DNA from: a bacterium
Lineage (GTDB): Bacteria; Cyanobacteriota; Vampirovibrionia; Obscuribacterales; Obscuribacteraceae
NCBI GenBank assembly: GCA_016124935.1
Contig: WGMS01000028.1
Span: forward strand, 93,233 to 157,232
DNA length: 64,000 bases
Reading direction: 5' to 3'
Shown: piece by piece, positions 40,237-49,454 of the stretch
How positions within the stretch are numbered: the stretch's first letter is position 1
Layout: the number at the start of each line of letters is the position of its first letter
Position numbers and translations under genes: made by a program
The notes under the pieces: generated by a model
Seen by the model: the letters and a program-made list of their open reading frames with translations, nothing else
The model's database searches: none
What the model was told of the DNA's origin: nothing

Positions 40237-41715
40237 ATGCAACCCCATACTGGTACCGCTTCAGGTACCAATTTCGACAGGGAGGAAATCAGCCCTGTCT
40301 CTTCCGTGGACTTTTCCCGGAGTGATGACTCCGAGCCTCCCGGGGGGTGTTGTTCGGACAACGCCGTTTCTGTTGCGGTCCAAGTATCGGAGCCGGGCTC
40401 GATAAGTTTCTTGCCTTCCTCCAACCTTCTGGATATTTTACAGAAGAAGCTTTCCCTGGAAGATTCCGAGTCCGCTTCGTCCGGATCTACTTTGAACCAT
40501 GACTTCCCGGTGAGCCTCAGAGCGCTCTCGTTCATAAAGCGCTACTATCCTGGAGTCAGCGTCGACGAGTGGAATGACTGGCACTGGCAGGTGCGCAACC
40601 GCGTTCGCTCGGCTGAGCAGCTGAGCCGATTCATCGAGTTGACTTCTGACGAATACCGCTCGGTGGAGATGCGCACCGCCAATTTGCCGATTGCGATAAC
40701 ACCTCATTATCTCTCTCTTTTGAGCCGGGATAATCCCGAGCAGCCGCTGCGCAAGACCCATATCCCCGTGGGGGGAGAATTCGAGCGGACTCCGGGGGAA
40801 GACCCTGATCCTCTTGGTGAGGAACACGACAAGGCTGCGCCCGGGCTGGTGCATCGTTATCCTGATCGGGTGCTCTTTTTGACCACCGGTTTCTGTTCCA
40901 CCTACTGTCGTTATTGCACTCGCTCCAGAATGGTGGGAGAGACCAACGGGCAGTATAGTTTCTCGAAGGACGACTGGCAGAAAGCCGCTCAATATATCGA
41001 AGCCCATCCGGAAATTCGCGACTGTCTTCTCTCCGGCGGCGACCCGCTCAGCATAGGCGACGGCAAATTAGAATGGCTCTTGAACCGGCTACGTTCCATC
41101 AAACATTTGGAGTTCATTCGAATAGGGACCAAGATACCGGTGGTGATGCCCCAACGCATCACCCGGGAACTATGTTCTATTTTGAAGCGCTTCCATCCTC
41201 TCTGGATGAGTATCCATTTTACCCATCCCGAGGAACTTACCGAAGAGACCGTCGAGGCCTGCACCCGGCTTGCCGATGCCGGCATTCCCCTGGGCAGTCA
41301 GACGGTCTTGCTCAAGGGTATCAACGACGAAGTCCCGGTTCTCAAAAGTCTTTTCCACGGTCTTTTGCGCACCAGGGTCAAGCCCTACTATCTCTATCAA
41401 TGTGATCCGGTGTCGGGCTCTGCCCACTTCCGTACCCCGGTGGAGAAAGGACTCGAGATCATCAGGCAACTGCGTGGTCATACCACCGGCTACGCGATAC
41501 CACAACTGGTGATAGACGCACCCGGAGGAGGCGGCAAGATTCCCATCGCTCCCGATTATATTGTCGGCCGAGATGGCGACGACCTGCTGCTCACCAATTT
41601 CGAGGGAGGAGTGTTTCGTTATCCAGATCCAGGCGGTCGGGTCGGATCTACTCAACAGTTTTTGACCAGCATGGGCGCTGACTATGTACCGCATTCAGGA
41701 ATTTATCTGCCATGA
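40237..41715 (+). CDS. kamA: KamA-family radical SAM lysine 2,3-aminomutase
   Basis: This 492-residue enzyme should convert L-lysine to beta-lysine using SAM, an Fe-S cluster and PLP. The radical SAM motif is GFCSTYCRYCTRS (C220, C224, C227). The PLP Lys is in IDAPGGGGKIPIAPDY, and the Asp of that motif together with the Asp of YQCDPVSGSAHF match the two residues that hold the substrate side-chain ammonium in clostridial lysine aminomutase. WNDWHWQVRNRV marks the usual N-terminus, so about 100 residues before it are extra and low in conservation signals. Its length and substrate Asp pair favour free lysine over the shorter EpmB, which acts on EF-P modification. Its stop overlaps the first ATP-grasp gene by 4 nt. 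Confidence 0.92.
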   Translation: MQPHTGTASGTNFDREEISPVSSVDFSRSDDSEPPGGCCSDNAVSVAVQVSEPGSISFLPSSNLLDILQKKLSLEDSESASSGSTLNHDFPVSLRALSFIKRYYPGVSVDEWNDWHWQVRNRVRSAEQLSRFIELTSDEYRSVEMRTANLPIAITPHYLSLLSRDNPEQPLRKTHIPVGGEFERTPGEDPDPLGEEHDKAAPGLVHRYPDRVLFLTTGFCSTYCRYCTRSRMVGETNGQYSFSKDDWQKAAQYIEAHPEIRDCLLSGGDPLSIGDGKLEWLLNRLRSIKHLEFIRIGTKIPVVMPQRITRELCSILKRFHPLWMSIHFTHPEELTEETVEACTRLADAGIPLGSQTVLLKGINDEVPVLKSLFHGLLRTRVKPYYLYQCDPVSGSAHFRTPVEKGLEIIRQLRGHTTGYAIPQLVIDAPGGGGKIPIAPDYIVGRDGDDLLLTNFEGGVFRYPDPGGRVGSTQQFLTSMGADYVPHSGIYLP

Positions 41716-42755
41716 AGAATTTAATCACCGTCGGATTCACCTATGACCTCAGGGACGACTATGTCGGTCTGGGTCTTTCGGAAGAAGAGCTGGGCGAGTT
41801 CGACCGTCTCGATACGATCATAGCCCTGGAGGAAGCCCTTGAGAAGAACGGTTATGTTGTAGAGCGAATCGGTAATATCAAGGCCCTGGTCAAAGCCCTC
41901 GCTTCCGGCAAGAGCTGGGACATAGTCTTCAATGTCTGTGAGGGCCTGGCAGGTATCGGCAGAGAAGCCCAGGTTCCCGCCCTTCTAGAAGCTTATGGAA
42001 TCCCTGTGGTTTTCTCTCCTTCGGAAGTGATGGTGGTCACCATGGACAAGGCGCTGGCCAAGCAGGTGGTGAGAGAGCATGGTATCGCCACGGTGCCTTA
42101 CAAGGTAATACGCAAGGCCTCGGATCTGGAGAGTTTCGATTTCGAGGCGATGCCCTGGCCGCTTTTCGCCAAACCGCTGGCCGAAGGTACAGGAAAAGGC
42201 ATTCACTCCGCTTCGGTGATTCATGACAAAGAACAGCTCGAGCGAGTCTGTATCGATATTATCGAGCGCTTCAAGCAACCTGCTCTGGTCGAGACCTATT
42301 TACCCGGACGCGAGCTTACGGTAGGTATCGTCGGCAACGGTGACGACGCCACCGTAATTGGAGTGCTCGAGGCAATCATTCTAGATGGTGCCGAAGCCGG
42401 TGGACAGTCTTTTTATAATAAAGAGAACTGTGAAGAGGTCATCGAGTATCGTCTTGTCGATGATCAGGTGGCGGCTAGAGCGGCAAGCACGGCGCTTTCC
42501 AGCTGGCGGGCGCTGGGTTGTCTCGATGCCGGACGGGTTGACCTTCGCTGTGACGCCTATGGCGAGCCCAACTTTCTTGAAGTCAATCCCCTTGCCGGTC
42601 TTCATCCGAGCCATTCGGATTTACCGATTTTAGCTGCTTTGAACGGTATCGATCATGTCTCTTTGATAGGCAAGATTATGGAAGCGGCCTTATTGCGTTA
42701 CGATATGAAAGCGCCCGAGGGAGTCTCCGTCTATGCGGATAGCTGTTCTCTATAG
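41712..42755 (+). CDS. ATP-grasp ligase, D-Ala-D-Ala ligase-like (first of two)
   Basis: A 347-residue ATP-grasp enzyme. The N-terminal Rossmann-like part includes WDIVFNVCEGLAGIGREAQV and PALLEAYGIPVVFSPSEVMV. The ATP-binding part has AKQVVREHGIATVPYKVI, PWPLFAKPLAEGTGKGIHSA and VETYLPGRELTVGIVGNG. The metal-binding end is GRVDLRCDAYGEPNFLEVNP, followed by LAGLHPSHSDLPILAA. This matches Ddl-type carboxylate-amine ligases, but its neighbours argue against a cell-wall role. It overlaps kamA by 4 nt and the second ligase by 23 nt. I infer that it ligates beta-lysine or a derivative to another amino acid; the substrate is unproven. Confidence 0.88.
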   Translation: MKNLITVGFTYDLRDDYVGLGLSEEELGEFDRLDTIIALEEALEKNGYVVERIGNIKALVKALASGKSWDIVFNVCEGLAGIGREAQVPALLEAYGIPVVFSPSEVMVVTMDKALAKQVVREHGIATVPYKVIRKASDLESFDFEAMPWPLFAKPLAEGTGKGIHSASVIHDKEQLERVCIDIIERFKQPALVETYLPGRELTVGIVGNGDDATVIGVLEAIILDGAEAGGQSFYNKENCEEVIEYRLVDDQVAARAASTALSSWRALGCLDAGRVDLRCDAYGEPNFLEVNPLAGLHPSHSDLPILAALNGIDHVSLIGKIMEAALLRYDMKAPEGVSVYADSCSL

Positions 42756-43707
42756 CGGTCAGGGCAGCCCCGATCTGCTTGAAGAGGCCGATACGGTTTT
42801 GCAGATGGAAGAGGTGGTCTCGACCCTGGAGCAAATGGATCATTCTGTAAAGCCTCTTGCCTATGGCGAGGCCAGAGAGACTCTTGCGTCCGAGAGAGAG
42901 AATTTCGACCTTGTCTTCAATCTGGTGGAGACAATTGACGGAAGCGATGCCCGCATATACGAGGCGGCGGAATTTTTCGAGCAGCTTAATCTTCCCTATA
43001 CCGGATGTGGTGCTGGATCTCTACGCAAGCTCGCCAGCAAGACCGGACAGAAAGTGATTATGAGAGAGCACCATCTGCCCACACCAGATTTTATCGGAGT
43101 GGACGGTGTCGAATATTTAAGCGAAGCTGATTCTATTAAATTCATCGTCAAGTCCGATACCGAGCATGCTTCGGTCGGTCTTGATAGCTCCTGTCTGGTA
43201 GATGGAATTAGCCAGGCGAAGAGTTTAATCGCGGTGAAGGCGGCTGAATATGGCGGTTTATGGCTGGCCGAGAAGTTTATAGACGGCAGAGAGTTTAATA
43301 TATCCGTTATGGGAAGAGCGGGCGAGCCCACCCGGGTGCTGCCGCCGGCAGAGATGCTGTTTGTCGATTATCCGGATCACTTACCCAAGATAGTCGATTA
43401 TAAAGCCAAGTGGGAACAGGAGAGCTTCGCCTATAATGCCACCGTCAGATCATTTTCCTATCCCGATAGTGATAGAGAGTTATTGAGCACCCTTTGTGAT
43501 CTTTCGAGAAGGGCTTTTGAACTGTTCGAGCTTTCTGGAGCGGCAAGAGTGGACTTCCGGGTGGACAGCAAGAATCAGCCCTTTATTCTAGAAGTGAATG
43601 CCAACCCTTGTTTGACCTCGGATGCCGGTTTCATGGCTGCCGCCAGAGAGGACGGACTGTCTGCCGCCCGGGTGCTCGAGAAGCTATTTCCAGTAAGTGT
43701 GAGTTGA
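42733..43707 (+). CDS. ATP-grasp ligase, D-Ala-D-Ala ligase-like (second of two)
   Basis: This 324-residue ATP-grasp protein is distantly similar to the preceding one: FDLVFNLVETIDGSDARIYE, EQLNLPYTGCGAGSLRKLAS, GQKVIMREHHLPTPDFIGVD, IKFIVKSDTEHASVGLDSSC, LAEKFIDGREFNISVMGR, and metal ligands in AARVDFRVDSKNQPFILEVN followed by ANPCLTSDAG. The ATP-binding loop after FIVKSDTEHAS is unusual compared with Ddl. The start lies inside the first ligase gene and the stop directly abuts the GNAT-deacetylase start. Two consecutive ligases suggest two successive amide bonds or two substrates. Confidence 0.87.
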   Translation: MRIAVLYSGQGSPDLLEEADTVLQMEEVVSTLEQMDHSVKPLAYGEARETLASERENFDLVFNLVETIDGSDARIYEAAEFFEQLNLPYTGCGAGSLRKLASKTGQKVIMREHHLPTPDFIGVDGVEYLSEADSIKFIVKSDTEHASVGLDSSCLVDGISQAKSLIAVKAAEYGGLWLAEKFIDGREFNISVMGRAGEPTRVLPPAEMLFVDYPDHLPKIVDYKAKWEQESFAYNATVRSFSYPDSDRELLSTLCDLSRRAFELFELSGAARVDFRVDSKNQPFILEVNANPCLTSDAGFMAAAREDGLSAARVLEKLFPVSVS

Positions 43708-45990
43708 ATGTTTCGCATCCGTCGAATCCTCGATGCTTCGGCTCCGGCAAACAAAGCTTGCGTGGAGCAGGTTATCGCTATTCTGAAACAACGCTTCGCC
43801 GCGCTTTCCGTTCAAGAGCTGGAGAGTCTGGCCGAGAAGCTGAATAATCCGCTTAAATATCGCTTCCAGTGTCGATTGCTGGTGGCGGAGCGCAAGTCGG
43901 ATCAAGTTCAGGGCTTCGCCGTACTGCTTTATGTGCCGGATCTGAATTTTTGTTTACTAGATTATCTGGCCGCCGGAAAAGAGGTCAGTGGCCGAGGACT
44001 GGGTGGCGCTCTTTACGGGCGGGTGAAAGAGGAGTGTCGCAACCTCAATGTAAGAGCGCTTTTTATGGAGTGTCTGCCCGATGATCCGGAGCTCTCACCA
44101 GATTCTGTAGTCCGCAAAGAGAACGAGAAACGTCTGGCATTTTATGAAGGCTTTGGTGCTTTCCCTATAGACGGCACTCTTTATGAGACTCCCATAAATG
44201 AGGGTGATACCGACCCACCGTATCTGGTGATAGACACCCTAGGTGGTGAGTTCCCCGAGCGTGGCTTTTTGAGCCGGGCGGTACGAGCCATCTTAGAGCG
44301 TAAGTACGGCGATGTCTGTCCGCCTTCCTATATAGAGAATGTCTCTCGGTCTTTTCTCGACGGCGATCCGGTATTGCGTCCACCGCGCTATCTGCCTTTA
44401 AAAAAACGTTCGACGGACCGGGAACTGGATAAAGAGCAGATAGAACGAAGCCGACGTATTTATTATTTCGCCAACCACGAACATCTTATTCATCATGTCA
44501 AAGAGAGAGGCTATGTCGAGAGTCCGGTGAGAGTGGGGGCTATTTTGAAAGAGCTTGCGCCTCTGCCTTTCATGGAAGAAAAAGAGAGCCGCGCTTTTTC
44601 TGACCGTCATATCCTCGCCGTTCACGATCGTGATTTTTTCAATTTCCTTAAACGTGCCTGTGCCGCCGTGCCCGATGGTAAGTCGGTCTATCCCTATGTC
44701 TTTCCGATTCGCAATCAGACCAGGCACCCCGAAGATACGGCACTGTTGGCAGGCTATTACTGTATCGACACCTTTACGCCCATAAACAAAAACGCCTATG
44801 CCGCCGCCAGGCAAGCGGTCGATTGCTGTCTCAGCGCTGCCGACTCGGTGCTTTCCAGATCCGGTGTGGCTTATGCTCTGGTCCGTCCACCGGGGCATCA
44901 TGCCGAAAGGCGTTCTTTTGGCGGGTTCTGCTATTTTTCAAACACTGCCATCGCCGCTCAGTACCTCAGTGATTACGGGCGGGTGGCCATTCTCGATATA
45001 GACTATCATCACGGCAATGGGCAGCAAGATATATTCTGGCGTCGCGAAGATGTATTGACCATCTCGCTTCACGGTCACCCGCGCTTTGCCTATCCATATT
45101 TTACCGGCTTCCCCGACGAGAAGGGAGAAGGCCCGGGCACCGGATTCAATATCAACTACGCCATGCCCGAGAGGCTCGATAATGATGACTATATAAAGAC
45201 TTTGCGCAGAGCTCTCAATAAGATAGAGGAGTTCTCCCCGGATTATCTTGTGGTCGCCCTGGGGCTCGACACATCGAAAGCCGACCCGACCGGCACCTGG
45301 ACCTTGGGCGCCGAGAGCTTTCGTGCTATCGGAACAATGCTGGGCTCGCTATCGCTACCTACTCTGGTGGTGCAGGAAGGCGGTTATCGCACCAGAACCC
45401 TGGGCGCTAACTGTCGAAATTTCTTTCACGGCATCTATTCTTCATGGAGACCGGTACGAAGCAAAAGAGGGCAGCGTCGAGATTCTGCCGAAAGAGTAGC
45501 CGGTCGTCTTTTGCGCTATTCGGTATCGCGGCTGGATATTGAGCCGGTCGGTAAGATGGTGGCGGATACCGGGGTCTTCAGTGCCGAAGAGGTGGACTGC
45601 GCTAAGGAGCTTGTCGCAGAAGCCTCCGAGCGTGGCGAGGACGGCAGCGGTTATAGATTTGTCTTTCTCGAGCAGGGCGGTGAGATGCTGGGCTACGCTT
45701 GCTTTGGTAGGGTGCCATTGACCGAGGGCAGCTTCGACCTCTACTGGTTAGTGGTAGATCCCCGGTATCACCGGCAGGGCGTCGCCGCCGAGCTGCTTGC
45801 CGCGGTAGAGGCGGAGACAGAGCGATTCAGTGGACGGTCTATATATGTAGAAACATCTTCCACCGCGGTCTATGCTCCGGCGCGCGCCTTTTATATTAAC
45901 CAAGGATACGAAGAGGTCTCTCGCCTTAAAGACTTCTATCGTCCGGGCGACGACCGCATTACATTTTTGAAGCGGCTCCCGAAATTTTAG
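43708..45990 (+). CDS. GNAT - histone-deacetylase-like - GNAT three-domain protein
   Basis: The 760-residue fusion has an N-terminal GNAT (residues 1-170; CLLDYLAAGKEVSGRGLGGA as acetyl-CoA loop). The central class II histone-deacetylase/acetylpolyamine-amidohydrolase domain spans about 230-600. Catalytic features are complete: RPPGHHAERRSFGGFCYFSN, Zn ligands in VAILDIDYHHGNGQQDIFW, LVVALGLDTSKADPTGTW and LVVQEGGYR. A C-terminal GNAT (610-760) has YWLVVDPRYHRQGVAAELLA and APARAFYINQGYEEV. Acetylation and deacetylation in one polypeptide, next to KamA and two ligases, suggests that a lysine-derived amine is protected with acetyl and later released. It is the last of four tightly coupled genes. 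Confidence 0.9.
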   Translation: MFRIRRILDASAPANKACVEQVIAILKQRFAALSVQELESLAEKLNNPLKYRFQCRLLVAERKSDQVQGFAVLLYVPDLNFCLLDYLAAGKEVSGRGLGGALYGRVKEECRNLNVRALFMECLPDDPELSPDSVVRKENEKRLAFYEGFGAFPIDGTLYETPINEGDTDPPYLVIDTLGGEFPERGFLSRAVRAILERKYGDVCPPSYIENVSRSFLDGDPVLRPPRYLPLKKRSTDRELDKEQIERSRRIYYFANHEHLIHHVKERGYVESPVRVGAILKELAPLPFMEEKESRAFSDRHILAVHDRDFFNFLKRACAAVPDGKSVYPYVFPIRNQTRHPEDTALLAGYYCIDTFTPINKNAYAAARQAVDCCLSAADSVLSRSGVAYALVRPPGHHAERRSFGGFCYFSNTAIAAQYLSDYGRVAILDIDYHHGNGQQDIFWRREDVLTISLHGHPRFAYPYFTGFPDEKGEGPGTGFNINYAMPERLDNDDYIKTLRRALNKIEEFSPDYLVVALGLDTSKADPTGTWTLGAESFRAIGTMLGSLSLPTLVVQEGGYRTRTLGANCRNFFHGIYSSWRPVRSKRGQRRDSAERVAGRLLRYSVSRLDIEPVGKMVADTGVFSAEEVDCAKELVAEASERGEDGSGYRFVFLEQGGEMLGYACFGRVPLTEGSFDLYWLVVDPRYHRQGVAAELLAAVEAETERFSGRSIYVETSSTAVYAPARAFYINQGYEEVSRLKDFYRPGDDRITFLKRLPKF

Positions 45991-46032
45991 TATCATTGCC
46001 GAGCGGATTTAATATCGTAGAGGGGGGTTTTA

Positions 46033-46620
46033 GTGGCTAAGAAAAACGTGCTTATGTTAGTCGGAGACTTTGTAGAAGACTACGAGGCCATGGTGCCTTT
46101 TCAAATTCTATTGATGGCCGGTCACCAGGTGGCGACGGTCTGTCCGGGCAAAGTCGCTGGCGATAAGGTCAAAACCGCCGTGCATGACTTTGAAGGGGAT
46201 CAGACCTATTCTGAGAAACGAGGGCACGATTTTGTAATCACCCATGATTTCGACCGGATAGTGCCCGCCGATTTCGATGCCCTCGTTATTCCCGGTGGAA
46301 GGGCTCCGGAATATCTCCGTTTGAACGAAGCTGTTCTTGATATGGTCAGGCATTTTTTCGAAGCAGAAAAACCGGTGGCGGCAATCTGTCATGGTCCCCA
46401 GATACTCACCGCCGCCGGAGTGCTGAAAGACCGGGAATGTACCGCCTATTTCGCCCTCAGACCGGAGGTCGAAGCGGCCCGTGCCCGCTTTGCCGATCCT
46501 CAAGGGGATGCTTGCTTTGTCCACAGAGAAGGTAATCTTGTCAGCGCAGTGGCCTGGCCAGGTCATCCGATGTGGATGAAGGAATTTCTCGCCATGCTGG
46601 GAACTGAAATAAGACCGTGA
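46033..46620 (+). CDS. DJ-1/PfpI family protein
   Basis: The 195-residue protein has the DJ-1/PfpI fold. The nucleophile elbow is [15 protein letters not shown], with the acidic helix start in [18 protein letters not shown] and [20 protein letters not shown] near the oxyanion site. Family members include Hsp31/YhbO-type deglycase or chaperone proteins and PfpI-type hydrolases; the exact activity is not determined by sequence. Translation begins at GTG 46033 after a strong GAGGGGGG. It follows the KamA operon by 42 bp on the same strand and could be part of it. Convergence with no other gene leaves 136 bp of empty sequence before the next operon. Confidence 0.88.
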   Translation: MAKKNVLMLVGDFVEDYEAMVPFQILLMAGHQVATVCPGKVAGDKVKTAVHDFEGDQTYSEKRGHDFVITHDFDRIVPADFDALVIPGGRAPEYLRLNEAVLDMVRHFFEAEKPVAAICHGPQILTAAGVLKDRECTAYFALRPEVEAARARFADPQGDACFVHREGNLVSAVAWPGHPMWMKEFLAMLGTEIRP

Positions 46621-46756
46621 ATAACTCTACCTGGGGAACAAATTTCCCCTGCCAAGGGGATGAACTAATTCTTGTTACTTGAAATAATGGTAGCTTCTTG
46701 CTTTCTGAAGTTGTAGCTTTTATGTGCGCCTGTTTTGATGGAAAGAAGCTGGAGTC

Positions 46757-47146
46757 ATGGCCGAGTCTATTCTTGTGATTGATGACGAAAAGAGCATTCG
46801 CGAGGTGCTGGAGATTGCTCTTGAAGATCGATTCGAAGTCTATCTTGCAGCCTCGGGCTCTCAGGGGCTGGAGATGGCGAGAGAATTGAAGCCTGACCTC
46901 ATTCTGCTTGATCGGATGATGCCGGAGAAAGACGGAATCGCCACCCTGAAAGAGTTGAGGCTGGATGATTCCACAAAAGGTTTGCCCGTGATTTTTCTTA
47001 CCGCCCGGGTCCAGACCCAGGATATGAGCGAGTATGACGGGCTCGATGTGCTCGGGGTGCTGAGCAAGCCTTTCGACCCGATGAGCCTCGGCGACGAGAT
47101 CGAAGCGATGCTTCAGAGATCCCTGGATGAAAAGAGTAAAGGATAA
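46757..47146 (+). CDS. Single-domain response regulator (CheY-like)
   Basis: A 129-residue receiver only: SILVIDDEKSIREVLEIALE, phospho-Asp in LILLDRMMPEKDG, Thr in VIFLTARVQ and Lys in VLSKPFDPMSLG. There is no output domain, so it acts by protein contact, probably as the partner of the kinase whose gene it overlaps by 20 nt. It is the first gene of a three-gene signalling operon. Confidence 0.9.
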   Translation: MAESILVIDDEKSIREVLEIALEDRFEVYLAASGSQGLEMARELKPDLILLDRMMPEKDGIATLKELRLDDSTKGLPVIFLTARVQTQDMSEYDGLDVLGVLSKPFDPMSLGDEIEAMLQRSLDEKSKG

Positions 47147-49391
47147 CAGTTCCCGGATTTTGCTGATGCTTGCCGCTTCGGTGGTGGCGGTCATTCTCCT
47201 TGTGTCCATCACCGCTTCTTACATGCAGGCCAGAGAACTGGCCGACCACCGAAAGGCTGTGATCAAAACTCAGCACTTAATCACCCTGCTCACCCGGCTT
47301 GAGTCTTCTATGTACATGCTGGAATCTCTCCAGAGGGGCTATTTGATCACCGGAAAGAGGCGTTATCTGGGGCCTTATGACGAAAGCAAGGCATCTGTTT
47401 TCAAGCTCTACGATTCGGTTTTATTGCTTATGGCAGGTAAGGAGAATCAGGAGAAGCGGCTGCGGAGCATGCGTAAGCACATGACGGATAAATTCTCAGA
47501 GCTCGATCTCACCATCGATTTGCGCAAACGGGGTCGTTACGAGGAAGCTCGCAATCTGGTGCTCATAGATCAGGGGCAGCATGAGATGCTGGCTTTCATC
47601 GAAGAACTGCGAGCGCTTAAAAAGGAGGCGAATCGGATTCTTAGGATTCAATCGAGTAAACTTGAGGCGGCTGCCACCGAGGCACTCAATCGGCTCTATA
47701 TTCTCTCCGGAATTTCCCTGGTGGCATTTTTCGCCGGATTGCATTTTATCAACAAGGTGGCTGCGGCTCGCAGGCAGACCCAGTTAGCGCAATTGACTCT
47801 CTTCGAGATCTCCTCGATTATGGCCACCGCCGAAGGGTTGTCTGATTCTCTCCGGGGCATTCTTGCCGACATCTGCGACATCTATAGCTGGCCTGTCGGG
47901 GTCTTCTGGCGGGCTGACGAAGCAGGTGAGCATCTGTTGTTAGGAGAGTTCTATTCTATCGAGCCCTATCCGGAGCTCAACAGGCAGATGTCATCTTTGA
48001 AGATCGCTCCTGGCCAGGGACTCTGCGGCAGGGTATGGAGTCATGGTAAGTCAGAATGGGTGCAGGATATCTCCCGGGATAGACAGGCACTCATTGTCGA
48101 CCAGGCAAGAGCTGACGGCTTGCATGCCTCTTTTGCTTTTCCTGTTAAATTCGGCGAAACTTTTATAGGTGTCTTCGAGTTTTTGAGTGGCAAGGTAGAA
48201 CGCCCGGACAACGATGTGATGGAGGCTTTTTCCGTTATAGGCTCTGAGATAGGACAGCTTGTCGCCAGAAGGGAGATCGAGGATCGTTTGCAGCTTTCTC
48301 TTGCCGAGGAAGCCAAAGCCAAAGGGGTGCTAGACTCCGTTCTTGACAATATGGGCTCCGGGGTGATTTTTGTCGACATCGATCGCCGCTTTCGAATTTT
48401 TAACAAGGCAGCCGAGCGTATTCTGGGACCGGGCAGTCGCAACCGGTCTCCGGAAGAATGGTACGAGCGCATTCGCTCTGAAGACGGCAAAAAACAGATC
48501 CCGATGGAAGAACTGCCGATGGTGGCGGCTATGTCAGGCAAGTCCGTCTCTAACAAAGTCTATATGATCAAGGGTGACGAAGATGATGTTTTGATCAACG
48601 TCAATGCTCGACCGGTTTATGATCTGGAGGGCGGTATCATCGGCGGAGTGGTGGTGGTGGATGATGTCACTGCAAGAATTCAAGCTGAGCAGAGGGTCAG
48701 TGAGTTCTATTCCATGGTTTCTCATGAACTCCGCACCCCGCTCACTTCTATAAAAGGCTCTCTGGGTTTGTTAGAAGGCGGCAAAGGGGGGGAGCTCTCA
48801 GACCGCGGCAAACGTCTGGTCACTATGGGACGACAGGAATGTGACCGTCTGGTCCGACTTATTAACGATATCCTCGACATCAGAAAAATAGAAGCAGGCA
48901 AACTCGAGCTAGAGAGAAAGTCTGTGGTGCCAAGCGTGATCGTGGCAGAGGCGATAGAGGCGCTCTCTGCTTATGCTGCCGAGCATAATGTAAGAATAGA
49001 AGCTTCCGACCTCGTCATAGAGCCTATAATTGCGGATAGGGATAGAATCGCCCAGGTTCTGATCAATTTGATATCCAACGCCGTCAAGTTTTCACCTGAA
49101 GGCGGTGTTGTCAGAGTCTCTTCCTCGTTGAAGCGGGATAGAGTGCGGATTGAGGTAAAAGACCAGGGACCAGGGATCAGTGAACAAGATCAAAACAAGC
49201 TCTTCAGAAAGTTTCAACAGGTCAACTCTACAGATAGCAGACCCAAAGGTGGCACCGGTCTTGGCCTTGCTATCTGTAAGGCCCTTGTGGAACAACATCA
49301 GGGTAAGATCGGGCTTGTGAGTGCGCCGGGAGCAGGTTCCATTTTCTGGTTCGAGATCGCCCGCGAGAATGTTGATGATCAGTCGGACTGA
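47127..49391 (+). CDS. Sensor histidine kinase: CHASE3-like, GAF, PAS, HisKA, HATPase
   Basis: The 754-residue kinase has two membrane helices (LMLAASVVAVILLVSITASY and LYILSGISLVAFFAGLHFI) flanking a helical CHASE3-like sensor (residues about 40-185; LESSMYMLESLQRGYLITGK is typical). A GAF domain follows (about 220-400; ICDIYSWPVGVFWRADEA, GQGLCGRVW, FAFPVKFGETFIGVFEFLS). A PAS domain comes next (VLDNMGSGVIFVDIDRRFRI to VVVVDDVTARIQAE). Phospho-His is in SMVSHELRTPLTSIKG; ATP site motifs are NLISNAVKFSPEG, DQGPGISEQD and GGTGLGLAICKALVEQHQG. All catalytic motifs are intact. It lies between the CheY-like gene and the hybrid regulator, presumably a phosphorelay. Confidence 0.92.
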   Translation: MKRVKDNSSRILLMLAASVVAVILLVSITASYMQARELADHRKAVIKTQHLITLLTRLESSMYMLESLQRGYLITGKRRYLGPYDESKASVFKLYDSVLLLMAGKENQEKRLRSMRKHMTDKFSELDLTIDLRKRGRYEEARNLVLIDQGQHEMLAFIEELRALKKEANRILRIQSSKLEAAATEALNRLYILSGISLVAFFAGLHFINKVAAARRQTQLAQLTLFEISSIMATAEGLSDSLRGILADICDIYSWPVGVFWRADEAGEHLLLGEFYSIEPYPELNRQMSSLKIAPGQGLCGRVWSHGKSEWVQDISRDRQALIVDQARADGLHASFAFPVKFGETFIGVFEFLSGKVERPDNDVMEAFSVIGSEIGQLVARREIEDRLQLSLAEEAKAKGVLDSVLDNMGSGVIFVDIDRRFRIFNKAAERILGPGSRNRSPEEWYERIRSEDGKKQIPMEELPMVAAMSGKSVSNKVYMIKGDEDDVLINVNARPVYDLEGGIIGGVVVVDDVTARIQAEQRVSEFYSMVSHELRTPLTSIKGSLGLLEGGKGGELSDRGKRLVTMGRQECDRLVRLINDILDIRKIEAGKLELERKSVVPSVIVAEAIEALSAYAAEHNVRIEASDLVIEPIIADRDRIAQVLINLISNAVKFSPEGGVVRVSSSLKRDRVRIEVKDQGPGISEQDQNKLFRKFQQVNSTDSRPKGGTGLGLAICKALVEQHQGKIGLVSAPGAGSIFWFEIARENVDDQSD

Positions 49392-49454
49392 TGGCGACTG
49401 AGTGGCAGGGTACGTGGCCGGTCAATGGATTATTGAAACAGGAGGAGCGAGTCG

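Noticed and set aside
39928..40248. N-terminal extension of the membrane protein gene at 39424
   Set aside because: The frame is open, but its residues are Arg/Gly/Ser-rich and random-looking, while ATG 39927 has a ribosome site and begins a normal membrane protein.
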